This document shows, piece by piece, positions 17,728 through 26,718 of a DNA stretch of 64,000 nt. Each line of letters begins with the position of its first letter. The first letter of the stretch is position 1. A program made the position numbers and the translations under genes. Source of the stretch: Paraglaciecola algarum (GTDB lineage: Bacteria; Pseudomonadota; Gammaproteobacteria; Enterobacterales; Alteromonadaceae); assembly GCF_021532655.1 (NCBI RefSeq), contig NZ_JAKGAS010000005.1, positions 186,001 to 250,000 of the forward strand, read 5' to 3'. The notes beneath the pieces are model-generated. The model had not been told where the DNA came from. It worked only from the letters and a program-made list of their open reading frames with translations, and searched no databases.

Positions 17728-19124
17728 AACTCTTTTAACTTACGCGTCAGGGTATTCCTTCCCCACCCTAATCGTTTTGCCGCATCTTGTTTATGACCGT
17801 GGGTATAATGCAAGGCACGTTCTAACATAATGCGTTCAAAGTTCATGGTAGCTTCATCTAGGATATTATTTTGTCCTGACTGCAATTGAATATCAGCCCA
17901 ATTAGCTAACATTGACTGCCAATCACCACCTTGACCAACTTGCTCACTTGCCACAGGTTGCTCGTGGATCTCTGGAGGCAAATCACTGACTAACACCTCT
18001 TGACCACTGGCCATTACAGTCAACCAACGGCACATATTTTCAAGTTGTCTAACGTTACCCGGCCAAGGTAATTGTTGTAAAACTTTGCGCGTTTCTTTGC
18101 CTAAAGATTTAGCTTCTACTGCCAGTTCTTGTGCTGCGGTCTGTAAAAAGTGGGCGGCCAACAAGGGAATATCTTCTCGCCTTTCACTTAATTTGGGGAT
18201 ATGAATTCTGATCACATTTAATCGATGAAATAAATCTTCCCTAAACTTGCCATCTGCCACCCTTTGTTCCAAATTTTGGTGAGTAGCGGCAATGATCCTA
18301 ACATCTACTGTTACTGGGTTATGGCCCCCGACTCGGTAAAATTGACCATCAGCTAAGACTCGTAATAGACGAGTTTGTACGTCCAGTGGCATATCACCAA
18401 TTTCATCTAAAAACAAAGTACCGCCGTCAGCTTGTTCAAAGCGGCCTTGCCTAGCGCCTTGAGCGCCGGTAAACGCACCTTTTTCATGCCCAAATAATTC
18501 TGATTCAATTAAATCAGCTGGGATCGCCGCCATGTTTAAAGCAATAAAAGTTTTGTCTGCACGCGGGCTATGTCGATGCAAAGCCGCTGCTACGAGTTCT
18601 TTACCCGTACCTGATTGCCCGTTGATCAGCACACTGATACTAGAACGAGATAATCGGCCAATGGCTCTAAACACTTCCTGCATAGCAGGGGCTTCACCTA
18701 TAATTTCGGTGGCTTTGACTAATTCAGGCACTTGATACTGACGGGATTGCTCTCGAGCGTGAGTGAGTGCTCGCTGCACTAAACTAACAGCTTCATCTAT
18801 ATCAAATGGCTTAGGTATATACTCAAATGCACCACTTTTATAAGCATTCACAGCACTGTCTAAGTCGGAATGTGCTGTCATGATGATCACAGGGATATTT
18901 TCAAAACGTTTGTGCACTTCATTCAATAAAGTCATGCCGTCCATTTGTGGCATACGAATATCAGACACTATCACTTCTGGCGGTTGGCCAGTTTGTAATT
19001 GTAGCAATAAATCTTCAGGGTTCTCAAAACTAAAACATGGAATATTTGCAGCTTGCAAAGCTTTTTGTAATACCCATCGAATCGAGCTGTCGTCATCGAC
19101 AATCCATACAGGTTCAACACTCAT
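17718..19124 (-). CDS. ntrC: Nitrogen regulation response regulator NtrC (GlnG)
   Basis: A sigma-54 enhancer-binding activator of 468 residues. Domain order: receiver ([13 protein letters not shown], phosphoacceptor Asp55 in [11 protein letters not shown]), AAA+ domain with Walker A GQSGTGKE, the sigma-54 contact loop [15 protein letters not shown] and [10 protein letters not shown], then a C-terminal Fis-type helix-turn-helix ([21 protein letters not shown]). When phosphorylated by NtrB it activates nitrogen-scavenging genes including glnA. Its ATG overlaps the ntrB stop by 4 nt, showing translational coupling. The order glnA-(DUF4124)-ntrB-ntrC and the divergent bipA match the E. coli glnALG-bipA region. 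Confidence 0.96.
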   Translation of the reverse strand: MSVEPVWIVDDDSSIRWVLQKALQAANIPCFSFENPEDLLLQLQTGQPPEVIVSDIRMPQMDGMTLLNEVHKRFENIPVIIMTAHSDLDSAVNAYKSGAFEYIPKPFDIDEAVSLVQRALTHAREQSRQYQVPELVKATEIIGEAPAMQEVFRAIGRLSRSSISVLINGQSGTGKELVAAALHRHSPRADKTFIALNMAAIPADLIESELFGHEKGAFTGAQGARQGRFEQADGGTLFLDEIGDMPLDVQTRLLRVLADGQFYRVGGHNPVTVDVRIIAATHQNLEQRVADGKFREDLFHRLNVIRIHIPKLSERREDIPLLAAHFLQTAAQELAVEAKSLGKETRKVLQQLPWPGNVRQLENMCRWLTVMASGQEVLVSDLPPEIHEQPVASEQVGQGGDWQSMLANWADIQLQSGQNNILDEATMNFERIMLERALHYTHGHKQDAAKRLGWGRNTLTRKLKELNM

Positions 19125-20200
19125 TTTTGTGGTTCCTTGCGTTCAATTGGTAAATAGAGGGTAAATTCGGTTCGACCTTGCCAGCTTTCTACTTCAATTT
19201 TACCTCTATGGTGACCCACTAAGGTTTGCGAAATAGATAGACCCAAACCACTACCATCTTTTTTAGTGGTGACCATGGGGTAAAACAAAGTGTCTTTTAG
19301 TTCGGTTGGTATGCCAGGGCCATTATCAATGATACTTACTTTTACACAAAGTGGATAACAAGCCCCATGTATGATCACTCGACGTTCAATACGAGTAACT
19401 ATCTTGATTAGACCTTTAATTTCCGGATGCTGCATTAATACTTGCACGCTATTGCGCACTATATTTAAAGTCGCTTGTTGAATCATATCTTGATCTAAAT
19501 ACACATCAGGAATACTCGGATCATAATCTCGTCTTATAGAAATTTTGTGACTTGGGTCAAGATCAACCAAAGTACAGACTTTCTCTAATACTTCGTGCAC
19601 ATTGTACCAATGAAACTTAGGTCTAACATTAGGCCCAAGTAGGCGATCAACCAGATTACGTAATCGGTCTGATTGTTCAATGATCACTGTGGTAAATTCT
19701 TTTAAGTCTGGAGAGGGCAATTCTTTAGCTAATAACTGAGCTGCACCACGAATACCACCTAATGGGTTTTTAATTTCATGGGCTAAACCACGCACTAGCT
19801 CTTTTGCAGCTTGTTGTTGAGCCCACTGGTGATTTTCTTGGCTAATTTTTTTCTGCTGTTCGATAAGTCTGATTTCTAATAACAAGCAGGTTTGTTTGCC
19901 ATCAAACATGTTGGTTACAGACATATCTGCTTGTGTGTGACGTCCATCAACAAATGTAATATCGACTTCACTATCAGAATAGGACTCCCCGAATTGCACA
20001 GAATGTTTAAGTCTGTCCATATCTAAACTAGAGCTAGTGATAAATTGATAAATAGGGCAGCCGGCCAACAAATTTAGGCCCCGTTCAAATAATGCTTGAG
20101 CTGCATGATTGGCATAAAGAATATGCATCTCTTCATTTAACTGCAAAATAGCAGTAGACAAATTGTCTAATAAATTTTCGGTTAGAACAGGATCAGTCAT
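19121..20200 (-). CDS. ntrB: Nitrogen regulation sensor kinase NtrB (GlnL)
   Basis: A 359-residue cytoplasmic histidine kinase/phosphatase acting on NtrC under control of PII. An N-terminal PAS domain (about 8-120) is followed by the HisKA motif GLAHEIKNPLGGIRGAAQLL and an HATPase domain with DNGPGIP and KDGSGLGLSIS. There are no membrane helices, as expected for NtrB. Translation is coupled to ntrC by a 4-nt overlap. An 83-nt gap separates it from the DUF4124 gene upstream. Regulation by nitrogen through the glnA promoter or an internal promoter is likely. Confidence 0.96.
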   Translation of the reverse strand: MTDPVLTENLLDNLSTAILQLNEEMHILYANHAAQALFERGLNLLAGCPIYQFITSSSLDMDRLKHSVQFGESYSDSEVDITFVDGRHTQADMSVTNMFDGKQTCLLLEIRLIEQQKKISQENHQWAQQQAAKELVRGLAHEIKNPLGGIRGAAQLLAKELPSPDLKEFTTVIIEQSDRLRNLVDRLLGPNVRPKFHWYNVHEVLEKVCTLVDLDPSHKISIRRDYDPSIPDVYLDQDMIQQATLNIVRNSVQVLMQHPEIKGLIKIVTRIERRVIIHGACYPLCVKVSIIDNGPGIPTELKDTLFYPMVTTKKDGSGLGLSISQTLVGHHRGKIEVESWQGRTEFTLYLPIERKEPQK

Positions 20201-20283
20201 AAACTCAACAACAATAACGCACCACTAAAGTGCAAAGTATTTATTAGCTGCTTAGAAAATGAAAGTAATTATATGAAATATGC

Positions 20284-20811
20284 TTAATTAACATTGTTCA
20301 AAGCAGAAGCTTTGTGCAGATAAAAAGTCTGCTGCTGTGATGATGCAAGGATCTTGCCTGAGTTGTCGATAAAATGAATTTGGATCAAATGAGCGCCACG
20401 ATTAACACCTTCCAATTCAAATAGGCTGTTAGATTGTGTTTTAACCACCTGATTATCCATAATTAATTGGTATTTACTGGCGCCGTTAGGAGAAACACTT
20501 GCACGGATGGAAACATTGCCAGAATTGTCCCTGATACTTTCTTCATGCATAGGAGAAACAATGGATACTTGATACTGCACTTGAGGGTTTTGCTTTTTAC
20601 TGACTTGTCGAGAATTCGGCTTTTTACTAGCTGCATTATTTAAGGCCGGCATCACAACATTATTCATAGCAGACAAATTGACGGGAGTTGAGCTGGTTGT
20701 AGGTGTATCACTATAAATAACACTGCCATCAGCTTGTATCGTTTTATACACAACCTTAGCTGACGCGCCCACACACAACAATAATAAAGCTAGAGCATAG
20801 AGTGATTTCAA
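20284..20811 (-). CDS. DUF4124 domain secreted protein
   Basis: A 175-residue exported protein: signal peptide at 1-18 (MKSLYALALLLLCVGASA), then the DUF4124 core (VVYKTIQADGSVIYSDTP), a basic, asparagine-rich linker, and a C-terminal beta-rich part of about 90 residues (VSIVSPMHEESIRDNSGNV) like a small Ig-type fold. DUF4124 proteins are common beside glnA/ntrBC in marine gammaproteobacteria; their function is unknown. It lies between glnA and ntrB but glnA has a strong terminator, so it probably has its own promoter in the repeat-rich gap upstream. Confidence 0.8.
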   Translation of the reverse strand: MKSLYALALLLLCVGASAKVVYKTIQADGSVIYSDTPTTSSTPVNLSAMNNVVMPALNNAASKKPNSRQVSKKQNPQVQYQVSIVSPMHEESIRDNSGNVSIRASVSPNGASKYQLIMDNQVVKTQSNSLFELEGVNRGAHLIQIHFIDNSGKILASSQQQTFYLHKASALNNVN

Positions 20812-20824
20812 ACATATTCTCCTA

Positions 20825-20965
20825 AAAAAGCCGCGAGTAACGAGTCACGAACAACTAGCCGCGAGCTTCGAACTACACTAAAAAACAGCGACTATACTAG
20901 GGGCTGTTGGCTCGAAGCTAGTTACTCGCTGCTCATTTCTGCTTTTAGTGTAGCTTTATTTTAAA
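20825..20965. repeat. Compound inverted repeat between glnA and the DUF4124 gene
   Basis: CTACACTAAAA (about 20873) pairs with TTTTAGTGTAG (about 20943). GCGAGTAACGAG and CCGCGAGCTTCGAAC before it are echoed inversely by GCTCGAAGCTAGTTACTCGC (about 20911-20930). The stretch also has 13 nt (20897-20909) matching the end of the element at 17314-17687. The GAGCTTCGAGC-type motif returns at 31718-31740 and 31908-31930, so this is a dispersed repeat family. Confidence 0.55.
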
Positions 20966-20992
20966 CAAAAAAAAGCCCGCAAATGCGGGCTT
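20966..20992 (-). terminator. Rho-independent terminator of glnA
   Basis: On the minus strand AAGCCCGC-ATTT-GCGGGCTT forms an 8-bp stem followed by eight T, 23 nt after the glnA stop. Confidence 0.92.
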
Positions 20993-21014
20993 AGTTATTA
21001 ATTAAGATACCTAA

Positions 21015-22424
21015 TTAAACGCTGTAGTACATATCAAACTCAACTGGGTGAGTTGTCATATTTAATGTTTCAACTTCAGCTCTCTTAAGCTCGATGTAAG
21101 CGTCAATCATATCGTCAGTCATTACACCACCAGCTGTTAAGAAGTCACGGTCTGCATCTAGTGCATCCAATGCTTCTTCAAATGAACTTGCAACTTGCGG
21201 GATGGCCGCTGCTTCTTCAGCAGGTAGGTCATACAGGTCTTTGTCCATTGAATCGCCAGGGTGAATTTTGTTTTTGATCCCGTCAAGGCCAGCCATAAGC
21301 ATAGCTGTGAATGACAAGTAAGGGTTACCTGTTGGGTCAGGGAAACGAACTTCGATACGACGAGCTCTATCAGTAGTTACATATGGAATACGAATAGAAG
21401 CAGAACGGTTACGAGCTGAGTAAGCTAACATTACTGGCGCTTCAAACCCAGGTACCAAACGCTTGTATGAGTTAGTAGAAGCGTTAGCAAAAGCATTAAT
21501 TGCTTTAGCATGTTTGATGATACCACCAATGTAGAACAAGGCTTCTTCAGACATACCGGCATATTTATCACCAGCAAAGATGTTTTTACCTTCTTTAGAA
21601 ATTGATTGGTGAACGTGCATACCAGAACCATTATCGCCAACTAGAGGCTTAGGCATAAATGTAGCTGTTTGACCGTATGCGTGAGCAACGTTATGCACTA
21701 CATACTTATAAATTTGAACTTCGTCAGCTTTCTTAACTAGTGTATTAAATAAACAAGCAATTTCGTTTTGACCAGCAGTAGCTACTTCGTGGTGATGAGC
21801 TTCAACAGTTAGGCCCATTTCTTCCATTACTAAACACATAGCAGCACGAGTATCGTGAGCTGAATCTACTGGAGGAACTGGGAAATATCCGCCTTTAACA
21901 CCTGGACGGTGAGCTAAGTTACCTTCTTCAAACTCAGCGCCTGAATTCCATTTAGCTTCTGCAGAATCAATCTTATAGAAAGAACCAGCCATGTCTGTGT
22001 GGAATCTTACGTCGTCAAACAAGAAGAACTCTGGCTCTGGACCAAATAAAGCAGTGTCACCGATACCTGTAGATTTCAAATATTCTTCTGCACGGTTAGC
22101 AACTGAACGTGGATCACGATCGTAGCCTTGGTTAGTAGTAGGCTCTAAGATGTCACAACGAATGTTGATTTGAGTTTCTTCAGCAAACGGGTCAAGTACT
22201 GCAGTTTCAGCGTCAGGCATAAGGATCATGTCTGATTCGTTAATGCCTTTCCAGCCAGCGATAGAAGAGCCATCGAACATTTTACCTTCTTCGAAAAAAT
22301 CTTCATCAACCTGATGAGTTGGGATAGAAACATGTTGTTCCTTACCTTTAGTGTCGGTAAAACGTAAATCAACGAATTTAGCTTCGCTTTCTTTGATAAG
22401 CTCTAAGGCCTTTTGTGCTGACAT
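21015..22424 (-). CDS. glnA: Glutamine synthetase, type I
   Basis: ATP-dependent synthesis of glutamine from glutamate and ammonia, the entry point of nitrogen assimilation; a dodecameric cytoplasmic enzyme. The 469-residue sequence has the family motifs [36 protein letters not shown] and the adenylylation site Tyr398 in DKDLYDLP, so activity should be controlled by GlnE adenylylation. The ATG at 22424 has GGAGG at a good distance. Upstream lie a sigma-54 promoter match at 22502-22517 and NtrC-like sites near 22591-22635, so expression should follow nitrogen limitation via NtrBC encoded downstream. A strong terminator follows the gene. Confidence 0.98.
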   Translation of the reverse strand: MSAQKALELIKESEAKFVDLRFTDTKGKEQHVSIPTHQVDEDFFEEGKMFDGSSIAGWKGINESDMILMPDAETAVLDPFAEETQINIRCDILEPTTNQGYDRDPRSVANRAEEYLKSTGIGDTALFGPEPEFFLFDDVRFHTDMAGSFYKIDSAEAKWNSGAEFEEGNLAHRPGVKGGYFPVPPVDSAHDTRAAMCLVMEEMGLTVEAHHHEVATAGQNEIACLFNTLVKKADEVQIYKYVVHNVAHAYGQTATFMPKPLVGDNGSGMHVHQSISKEGKNIFAGDKYAGMSEEALFYIGGIIKHAKAINAFANASTNSYKRLVPGFEAPVMLAYSARNRSASIRIPYVTTDRARRIEVRFPDPTGNPYLSFTAMLMAGLDGIKNKIHPGDSMDKDLYDLPAEEAAAIPQVASSFEEALDALDADRDFLTAGGVMTDDMIDAYIELKRAEVETLNMTTHPVEFDMYYSV

Positions 22425-22501
22425 AAATGTCCTCCAGGTTATATTTTAATAAATATTAGGCGGGGCTAATTGCCCTACTCAATAAAAAGTTGCTTTTGGA
22501 A

Positions 22502-22517
22502 AGCGATTATCATGCCA
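22502..22517 (-). promoter_or_regulatory. Sigma-54 promoter of glnA
   Basis: The minus strand reads TGGCATGATAATCGCT, matching the -24/-12 consensus TGGCACGnnnnTTGCW at all but two positions, with GG and GC spaced correctly. It lies 78 nt before the glnA ATG. Confidence 0.85.
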
Positions 22518-22590
22518 CATACATAACTTATTGGAATGCCTTTTGTTTTAGTTTATTAGACTAAATTAGTGCAATTTAAAATATAGCCAC

Positions 22591-22635
22591 TGCACCAAAA
22601 AGAAGCAAAATCAACCAAATATAGTGCAACGCACT
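22591..22635. promoter_or_regulatory. Putative NtrC enhancer sites for glnA
   Basis: TGCACCAAAAAGAAGCA (22591-22607) matches the NtrC dyad TGCACC-N5-GGTGCA at 10 of 12 arm bases. A second dyad, AGTGC-AAC-GCACT (22623-22635), follows. The first is centred about 109 bp upstream of the expected start, near the position of a major E. coli glnA NtrC site. Confidence 0.6.
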
Positions 22636-22846
22636 CTAAAACAACAAAAAGTTAAACATATGTTAGTAACAAGTAAGTAGATTCTACCCTTTATGTTTAT
22701 TTCATAGCAATATGCATTTGTGATTCGCTTAATGGAAGATAAAACTGTACAATCCGCGCCCATAAAATTTCAGTTAATTTTGCGGTTATCGTTACCAACA
22801 TGCTTACAATCATGCAAACAACAACCGCCATCACAGAGTAAAGACA

Positions 22847-24685
22847 ATGAGTTCATCAAACACCTCAATCGAAAACTTGAGGAACATAGCCATAATAGCC
22901 CACGTTGACCACGGCAAAACCACCTTAGTTGATAAGTTATTACAACAGTCAGGTACATTAGAAAGCCGCGGCGAAGCCGAAGAGCGAGTGATGGACTCAA
23001 ACGACATTGAAAAAGAGCGTGGTATTACTATTTTGGCAAAAAACACTGCCATTAAGTGGAATGACTATCGCATCAATATCGTAGACACCCCTGGGCACGC
23101 CGATTTTGGTGGTGAAGTTGAGCGTGTGATGTCTATGGCTGATTCAGTATTATTGTTGGTAGACGCCCAAGAAGGACCAATGCCACAAACACGTTTTGTA
23201 ACCCAAAAAGCTTTTGCTCAAGGTTTAAAGCCAATTGTAGTTATCAACAAAATAGACAAACCTGGTGCACGTCCTGATTGGGTAATGGATCAGGTATTTG
23301 ATTTGTTCGATAACTTAGGCGCAACTGACGACCAGTTAGACTTTGAAGTAGTTTACGCTTCAGCATTGAATGGTTGGGCAACCAACGATGTTGACGAACC
23401 AAGTGAAGACATGACACCTTTGTTTGAAACCATAGTTAAACACGTTAAGCCACCAGCGGCTGATGCATCAGGCACTTTCCAGATGCAAATATCCCAACTA
23501 GATTACAACTCTTATGTAGGTGTAATTGGTATAGGCCGTATTACTCGTGGTTTTGTTAAACCAAACCAACAAGTGACTATTATCGGAGCAGACGGTAAAA
23601 CTCGTAATGGCAAAGTTGGTCAAGTACAAGGTTACTTAGGTTTACAACGTCACGAAGTTGAATCTGCTGATGCAGGTGACATTATTGCTATCACTGGATT
23701 AGGTGAGCTTAAGATTTCAGACACTATCTGTGATCCAAATGCAGTAGAAGCGCTTCCGCCATTATCAGTTGATGAACCTACTGTAACTATGACTTTCCAA
23801 GTAAATAACTCACCATTTGCAGGTAAAGAAGGTAAATACGTCACATCACGTAATATCCTTGAACGCCTACAAAACGAGTTAGTGCACAACGTAGCACTTA
23901 AAGTTGAAGAAATGCCAGATCCGGATAAATTCCGCGTATCAGGTCGTGGTGAACTTCACTTAGGCATATTGATTGAAAACATGCGTCGTGAAGGGTACGA
24001 GTTAGCTGTGTCTCGTCCAGAAGTTATTTTGAAAGAAGTAGATGGCGACATTCACGAACCTTTCGAAACGGTAACTATCGACGTTGAAGAACAGCACCAA
24101 GGTTCTATCATGGAGCAGTTAGGTACACGTAAGGGTGAACTAACCGATATGTCTCCAGATGGCAAAGGCCGTATCCGTATGGACTTTGTTATCCCAAGTC
24201 GTGGTTTGATTGGCTTCCAAACAGACTTTATGACTATGACCTCAGGTTCTGGTTTGATGTATCACACATTTGATCATTACGCCAAACACAAAGGTGGCGA
24301 AATCGGTCAACGTAAAAACGGTGTATTGATTGCTAATGCTACGGGTAAAGCCCTAACTAACGCATTGTTTAACTTGCAAGAGCGTGGACGTTTATTTATC
24401 GGTCATGGTGTTGAAGTGTACGAAGGCATGGTTATTGGTATTCATGCTCGTGAAAATGACCTAACGGTTAACGCCCTTAAAGGTAAGCAGTTAACTAACG
24501 TACGTGCTTCAGGTACTGACGAAGCGCAAAACTTAGTGCCACCAATTGTAATGTCTTTAGAGCAAGCTCTAGAATTTATTGATAACGATGAATTAGTAGA
24601 AGTAACGCCAGAAAGCATTCGAATTCGTAAGAAGTTATTAACTGAAAACTTACGTAAACAAGCAGGCCGTGCACCTAAGAACTAA
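22847..24685 (+). CDS. bipA: Translational GTPase BipA (TypA)
   Basis: A 612-residue ribosome-associated GTPase of the elongation-factor family that aids 50S assembly and growth at low temperature. The GTPase motifs are complete: AHVDHGKTT (G1), RGIT (G2), [15 protein letters not shown] (G3), [10 protein letters not shown] (G4). The C-terminal BipA-specific domain ([19 protein letters not shown]) is intact. The start [17 protein letters not shown] fits the family with a few extra residues. It is divergent from glnA, as in E. coli, and followed 40 nt later by a strong terminator, so it is monocistronic. Confidence 0.97.
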   Translation: MSSSNTSIENLRNIAIIAHVDHGKTTLVDKLLQQSGTLESRGEAEERVMDSNDIEKERGITILAKNTAIKWNDYRINIVDTPGHADFGGEVERVMSMADSVLLLVDAQEGPMPQTRFVTQKAFAQGLKPIVVINKIDKPGARPDWVMDQVFDLFDNLGATDDQLDFEVVYASALNGWATNDVDEPSEDMTPLFETIVKHVKPPAADASGTFQMQISQLDYNSYVGVIGIGRITRGFVKPNQQVTIIGADGKTRNGKVGQVQGYLGLQRHEVESADAGDIIAITGLGELKISDTICDPNAVEALPPLSVDEPTVTMTFQVNNSPFAGKEGKYVTSRNILERLQNELVHNVALKVEEMPDPDKFRVSGRGELHLGILIENMRREGYELAVSRPEVILKEVDGDIHEPFETVTIDVEEQHQGSIMEQLGTRKGELTDMSPDGKGRIRMDFVIPSRGLIGFQTDFMTMTSGSGLMYHTFDHYAKHKGGEIGQRKNGVLIANATGKALTNALFNLQERGRLFIGHGVEVYEGMVIGIHARENDLTVNALKGKQLTNVRASGTDEAQNLVPPIVMSLEQALEFIDNDELVEVTPESIRIRKKLLTENLRKQAGRAPKN

Positions 24686-24721
24686 AGATTAGCGCGTCGT
24701 GCTTTTATAAAAGTAAATATT

Positions 24722-24748
24722 AAAAAACCGACCTAGGTCGGTTTTTTT
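24722..24748 (+). terminator. Rho-independent terminator of bipA
   Basis: AAAACCGACC and GGTCGGTTTT form a perfect stem around TA, followed by a T run. The A run on the other side makes it able to work in both directions. Confidence 0.92.
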
Positions 24749-24776
24749 GTGCCTCATACTAAATTCATTATGTATC

Positions 24777-25007
24777 TAACCTGAGTATTGGATAAGAAAT
24801 GTCGTAAAAATATAATTTCCCTATTTTATTCAATAAGTTAACCGAAATATCAACTATCCAGGAGATCAAAGTAAGGGCAATAGCAGAAATTTTTATTCCT
24901 ATAAAGGCGCTCTGAATATTGTCTAGTCATTCTAAACCCATTTAGAGCAACGCCTATAGGGACAAAAAGAGCATTCTTGCAGGCTTGCTTATCCAGAACT
25001 AGGGTTA
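24777..25007. mobile_element. 231-bp repeat element with terminal inverted repeats, copy A
   Basis: The ends TAACCTGAGTATTGGATAAG and, inverted, TAACCCTAGTTCTGGATAAG match at 16 of 20 positions. The element resembles copy B at 52022-52253 in length, ends and interior: both have GAAATGTCG/GGAATGTCG after the left end, TTGTCTAGTC followed by TCTAAACCCAT at about two thirds, and GGGACAAAAAGAG/GGGGCAAAAAGAG near the right end. No coding frame is present. It looks like a non-autonomous mobile element (MITE); the parent transposase is unknown. It lies between the bipA terminator and the lrgB-like stop and makes up most of this gap. Confidence 0.65.
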
Positions 25008-25011
25008 TCTA

Positions 25012-25749
25012 TTAAAGTGTCAATAGAAACGGCACATATATTGGTGCAATCAAAGCGGTAAATATGGCACATAAAATCAGTGCGGTGGAAGAATACGCAG
25101 CAGCAACAGGGAACGACTTAGCGATAGTAGCAGTACCTAAAGCATGCGACGCGCAACCAATAGCCATACCTAAGACTTTTTGTTGATTGTCAGGGGTTGT
25201 TAATAAATTGTCTTTATTGGGTATTTTTATCAATCCAACAAAACCTAACCACATTACACCAAATATACTTCCACTTAACCCACCGACTAATACCATAACG
25301 GCTGTAATCGAGGATATTCCGCCTAACTCTACACTGGTGGACATGGCGACAGCTGTAGTAATGTTCATGCTCACCATAGACGCAATCAACCAAGTTTCTA
25401 AACCAAGGAGTTTAGCTAATATTGTACTTACTGTTAACGCGCAAAGACTAGCGAATAAACAAATTAAACTAATTTTCTGCCACTGAGTTTTAAGTAAATG
25501 TATTTGTTTATATAAGGGATAACCCAGCAATACCACAGCAGGCTCTAATAAATAGTTGAGGTACTCTGCGCCTTGCATATAGTCTTGATAACTAATATTA
25601 AACACAGCGAACAAACTAATCAGGATAGTTATGGTTAATAACAATGGGTTTAGAATAGCTAATCTGTATTTATGTTGAATAAAATAAGCAAATAAAAAAA
25701 CTATCAGCGACAGACCAGAATAAAGAACCACTTCAATCATGAGTGACAT
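25012..25749 (-). CDS. LrgB/YohK-family membrane protein
   Basis: A 245-residue hydrophobic protein with about seven membrane helices of the LrgB family (LLEPAVVLLGYPLYKQ, then a GCASHALGTATIAKSFP signature near the C-terminus). LrgB partners with LrgA in membrane proteins linked to murein hydrolase control, programmed lysis and, in plants and some bacteria, glycolate or pyruvate transport; which applies here cannot be told from sequence. Its start overlaps the lrgA-like gene upstream by 17 nt, so the two are a coupled pair, the usual lrgAB/yohJK arrangement. Confidence 0.88.
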   Translation of the reverse strand: MSLMIEVVLYSGLSLIVFLFAYFIQHKYRLAILNPLLLTITILISLFAVFNISYQDYMQGAEYLNYLLEPAVVLLGYPLYKQIHLLKTQWQKISLICLFASLCALTVSTILAKLLGLETWLIASMVSMNITTAVAMSTSVELGGISSITAVMVLVGGLSGSIFGVMWLGFVGLIKIPNKDNLLTTPDNQQKVLGMAIGCASHALGTATIAKSFPVAAAYSSTALILCAIFTALIAPIYVPFLLTL

Positions 25750-26140
25750 TCACTAAGAATTTTTGACTCAGCCAAGCAGCTAAAGTGATCACACTAAAAG
25801 TGGTGGTCAGCCCCACGGTTAAAATTTTGCCACCACTTTCAAGGATTAAATCACCATACTGCATTAGGCCTACTGACACAGGTACAAATACAAAGGAGAT
25901 AAAACGCATGATAGTTGCCATAGGTTTTACAAATAACTTATCTGGCATTAACTGGGTAGCATGACCAAAACTTAATAATAAAGCGAATAACAACATGCCA
26001 TATAAAGAAGGGGGTAACACAGGAATATACTGATGCAATACACGGCCTAAGGTTAAACATAAAGTGACAAGGAAGGCCACCAGTAAATAATTTAAAATAT
26101 TTTTCAACTTTGTACATTTTCCAAATGTGTTTACTGACAA
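25733..26140 (-). CDS. LrgA/CidA (YohJ)-family membrane protein
   Basis: A 135-residue holin-like protein with four predicted helices and the LrgA/CidA family pattern (PVLPPSLYGMLLFALLL, FVFVPVSVGLMQYG). It forms a pair with the downstream LrgB-like gene, with which it overlaps. No ATG is available: the frame opens with TTG at 26140, but TTG at 26107 would give MKNILNYLLVAF, a more typical short N-terminus; no strong ribosome site decides between them. No LysR or LytR regulator gene is adjacent. Confidence 0.82.
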   Translation of the reverse strand: MSVNTFGKCTKLKNILNYLLVAFLVTLCLTLGRVLHQYIPVLPPSLYGMLLFALLLSFGHATQLMPDKLFVKPMATIMRFISFVFVPVSVGLMQYGDLILESGGKILTVGLTTTFSVITLAAWLSQKFLVNVTHD

Positions 26141-26190
26141 TTAGCAACGGCAATTTGATCTAAGTGATCAGATATCAAGACGGATTAGTA

Positions 26191-26718
26191 TTATTCAAGC
26201 ATAGCCATTAATTTAGTCACTGTATTGCCGTTTCTAGCAGTAGTAGGCACAGCTAAACACTTCTCAACTTTAGTGACTAATTTGGAACGACCTATGCCTT
26301 CAGGAGCATGTAAATAAAAAACTGAGTCGAGTAATTGAAATGATTCACTCGGCTTTTTGATATTCTCAAGTGTACCAAAATCTACTTGTGTTGGCTGCTG
26401 CGCTAGAAAAAACCAATGTACTGTTTTTAATTCAGCATCAACAAATGGATTATTATCCAGAGCTTGTGAAAACTGCTCAACACTTAATAACAAGATTTGC
26501 GGGGAACAATGGAATGACTCTGCAATTTTTTGTTGAATAAGTCTGGTTAACTCGGCAGCATCATTTTGAATATGATGCAAAACCACGTTGCCACTTTGAA
26601 TATAAGTTTTAACTTGCTCACATCCCATGGCCTCAAACATGCTAACAAGGGCTTTCATAGGAATGATATTGTTACCACCCACATTAATCCCGCGCAACAA
26701 CACACACCACTTGAACAT
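26191..26718 (-). CDS. DUF1697 family protein
   Basis: A 175-residue soluble protein of the DUF1697 family, recognised by LLRGINVGGNNIIPMKALVSM and the middle YIQSGNVVLH motif; ARNGNTVTKLMAM at the end is also typical. The family is widespread, small, and without an established function. Its ATG overlaps the stop of the hydrolase gene at 26718 by one base, so the two are probably cotranscribed, although a functional link is not evident. Confidence 0.85.
   Translation of the reverse strand: MFKWCVLLRGINVGGNNIIPMKALVSMFEAMGCEQVKTYIQSGNVVLHHIQNDAAELTRLIQQKIAESFHCSPQILLLSVEQFSQALDNNPFVDAELKTVHWFFLAQQPTQVDFGTLENIKKPSESFQLLDSVFYLHAPEGIGRSKLVTKVEKCLAVPTTARNGNTVTKLMAMLE

Larger units (their letters stand above)
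22425..22846. promoter_or_regulatory. glnA-bipA divergent intergenic region
   Basis: This 422-nt gap carries the glnA sigma-54 promoter and NtrC-like sites described separately. The part next to bipA (about 22640-22846) should hold its promoter, but I see no strong -35/-10 pair and no structured leader. Short open frames on both strands here overlap the start of bipA and look accidental. Confidence 0.6.

Noticed and set aside
20897..20909. CTAGGGGCTGTTG, identical to the end of the element at 17314-17687
   Set aside because: Only 13 nt match and no partner end is nearby, so it was not called as a second copy; it may be a remnant.
24777..25007. Possible small regulatory RNA gene
   Set aside because: The inverted ends and the second diverged copy fit a mobile repeat better; no promoter or terminator of its own is seen.
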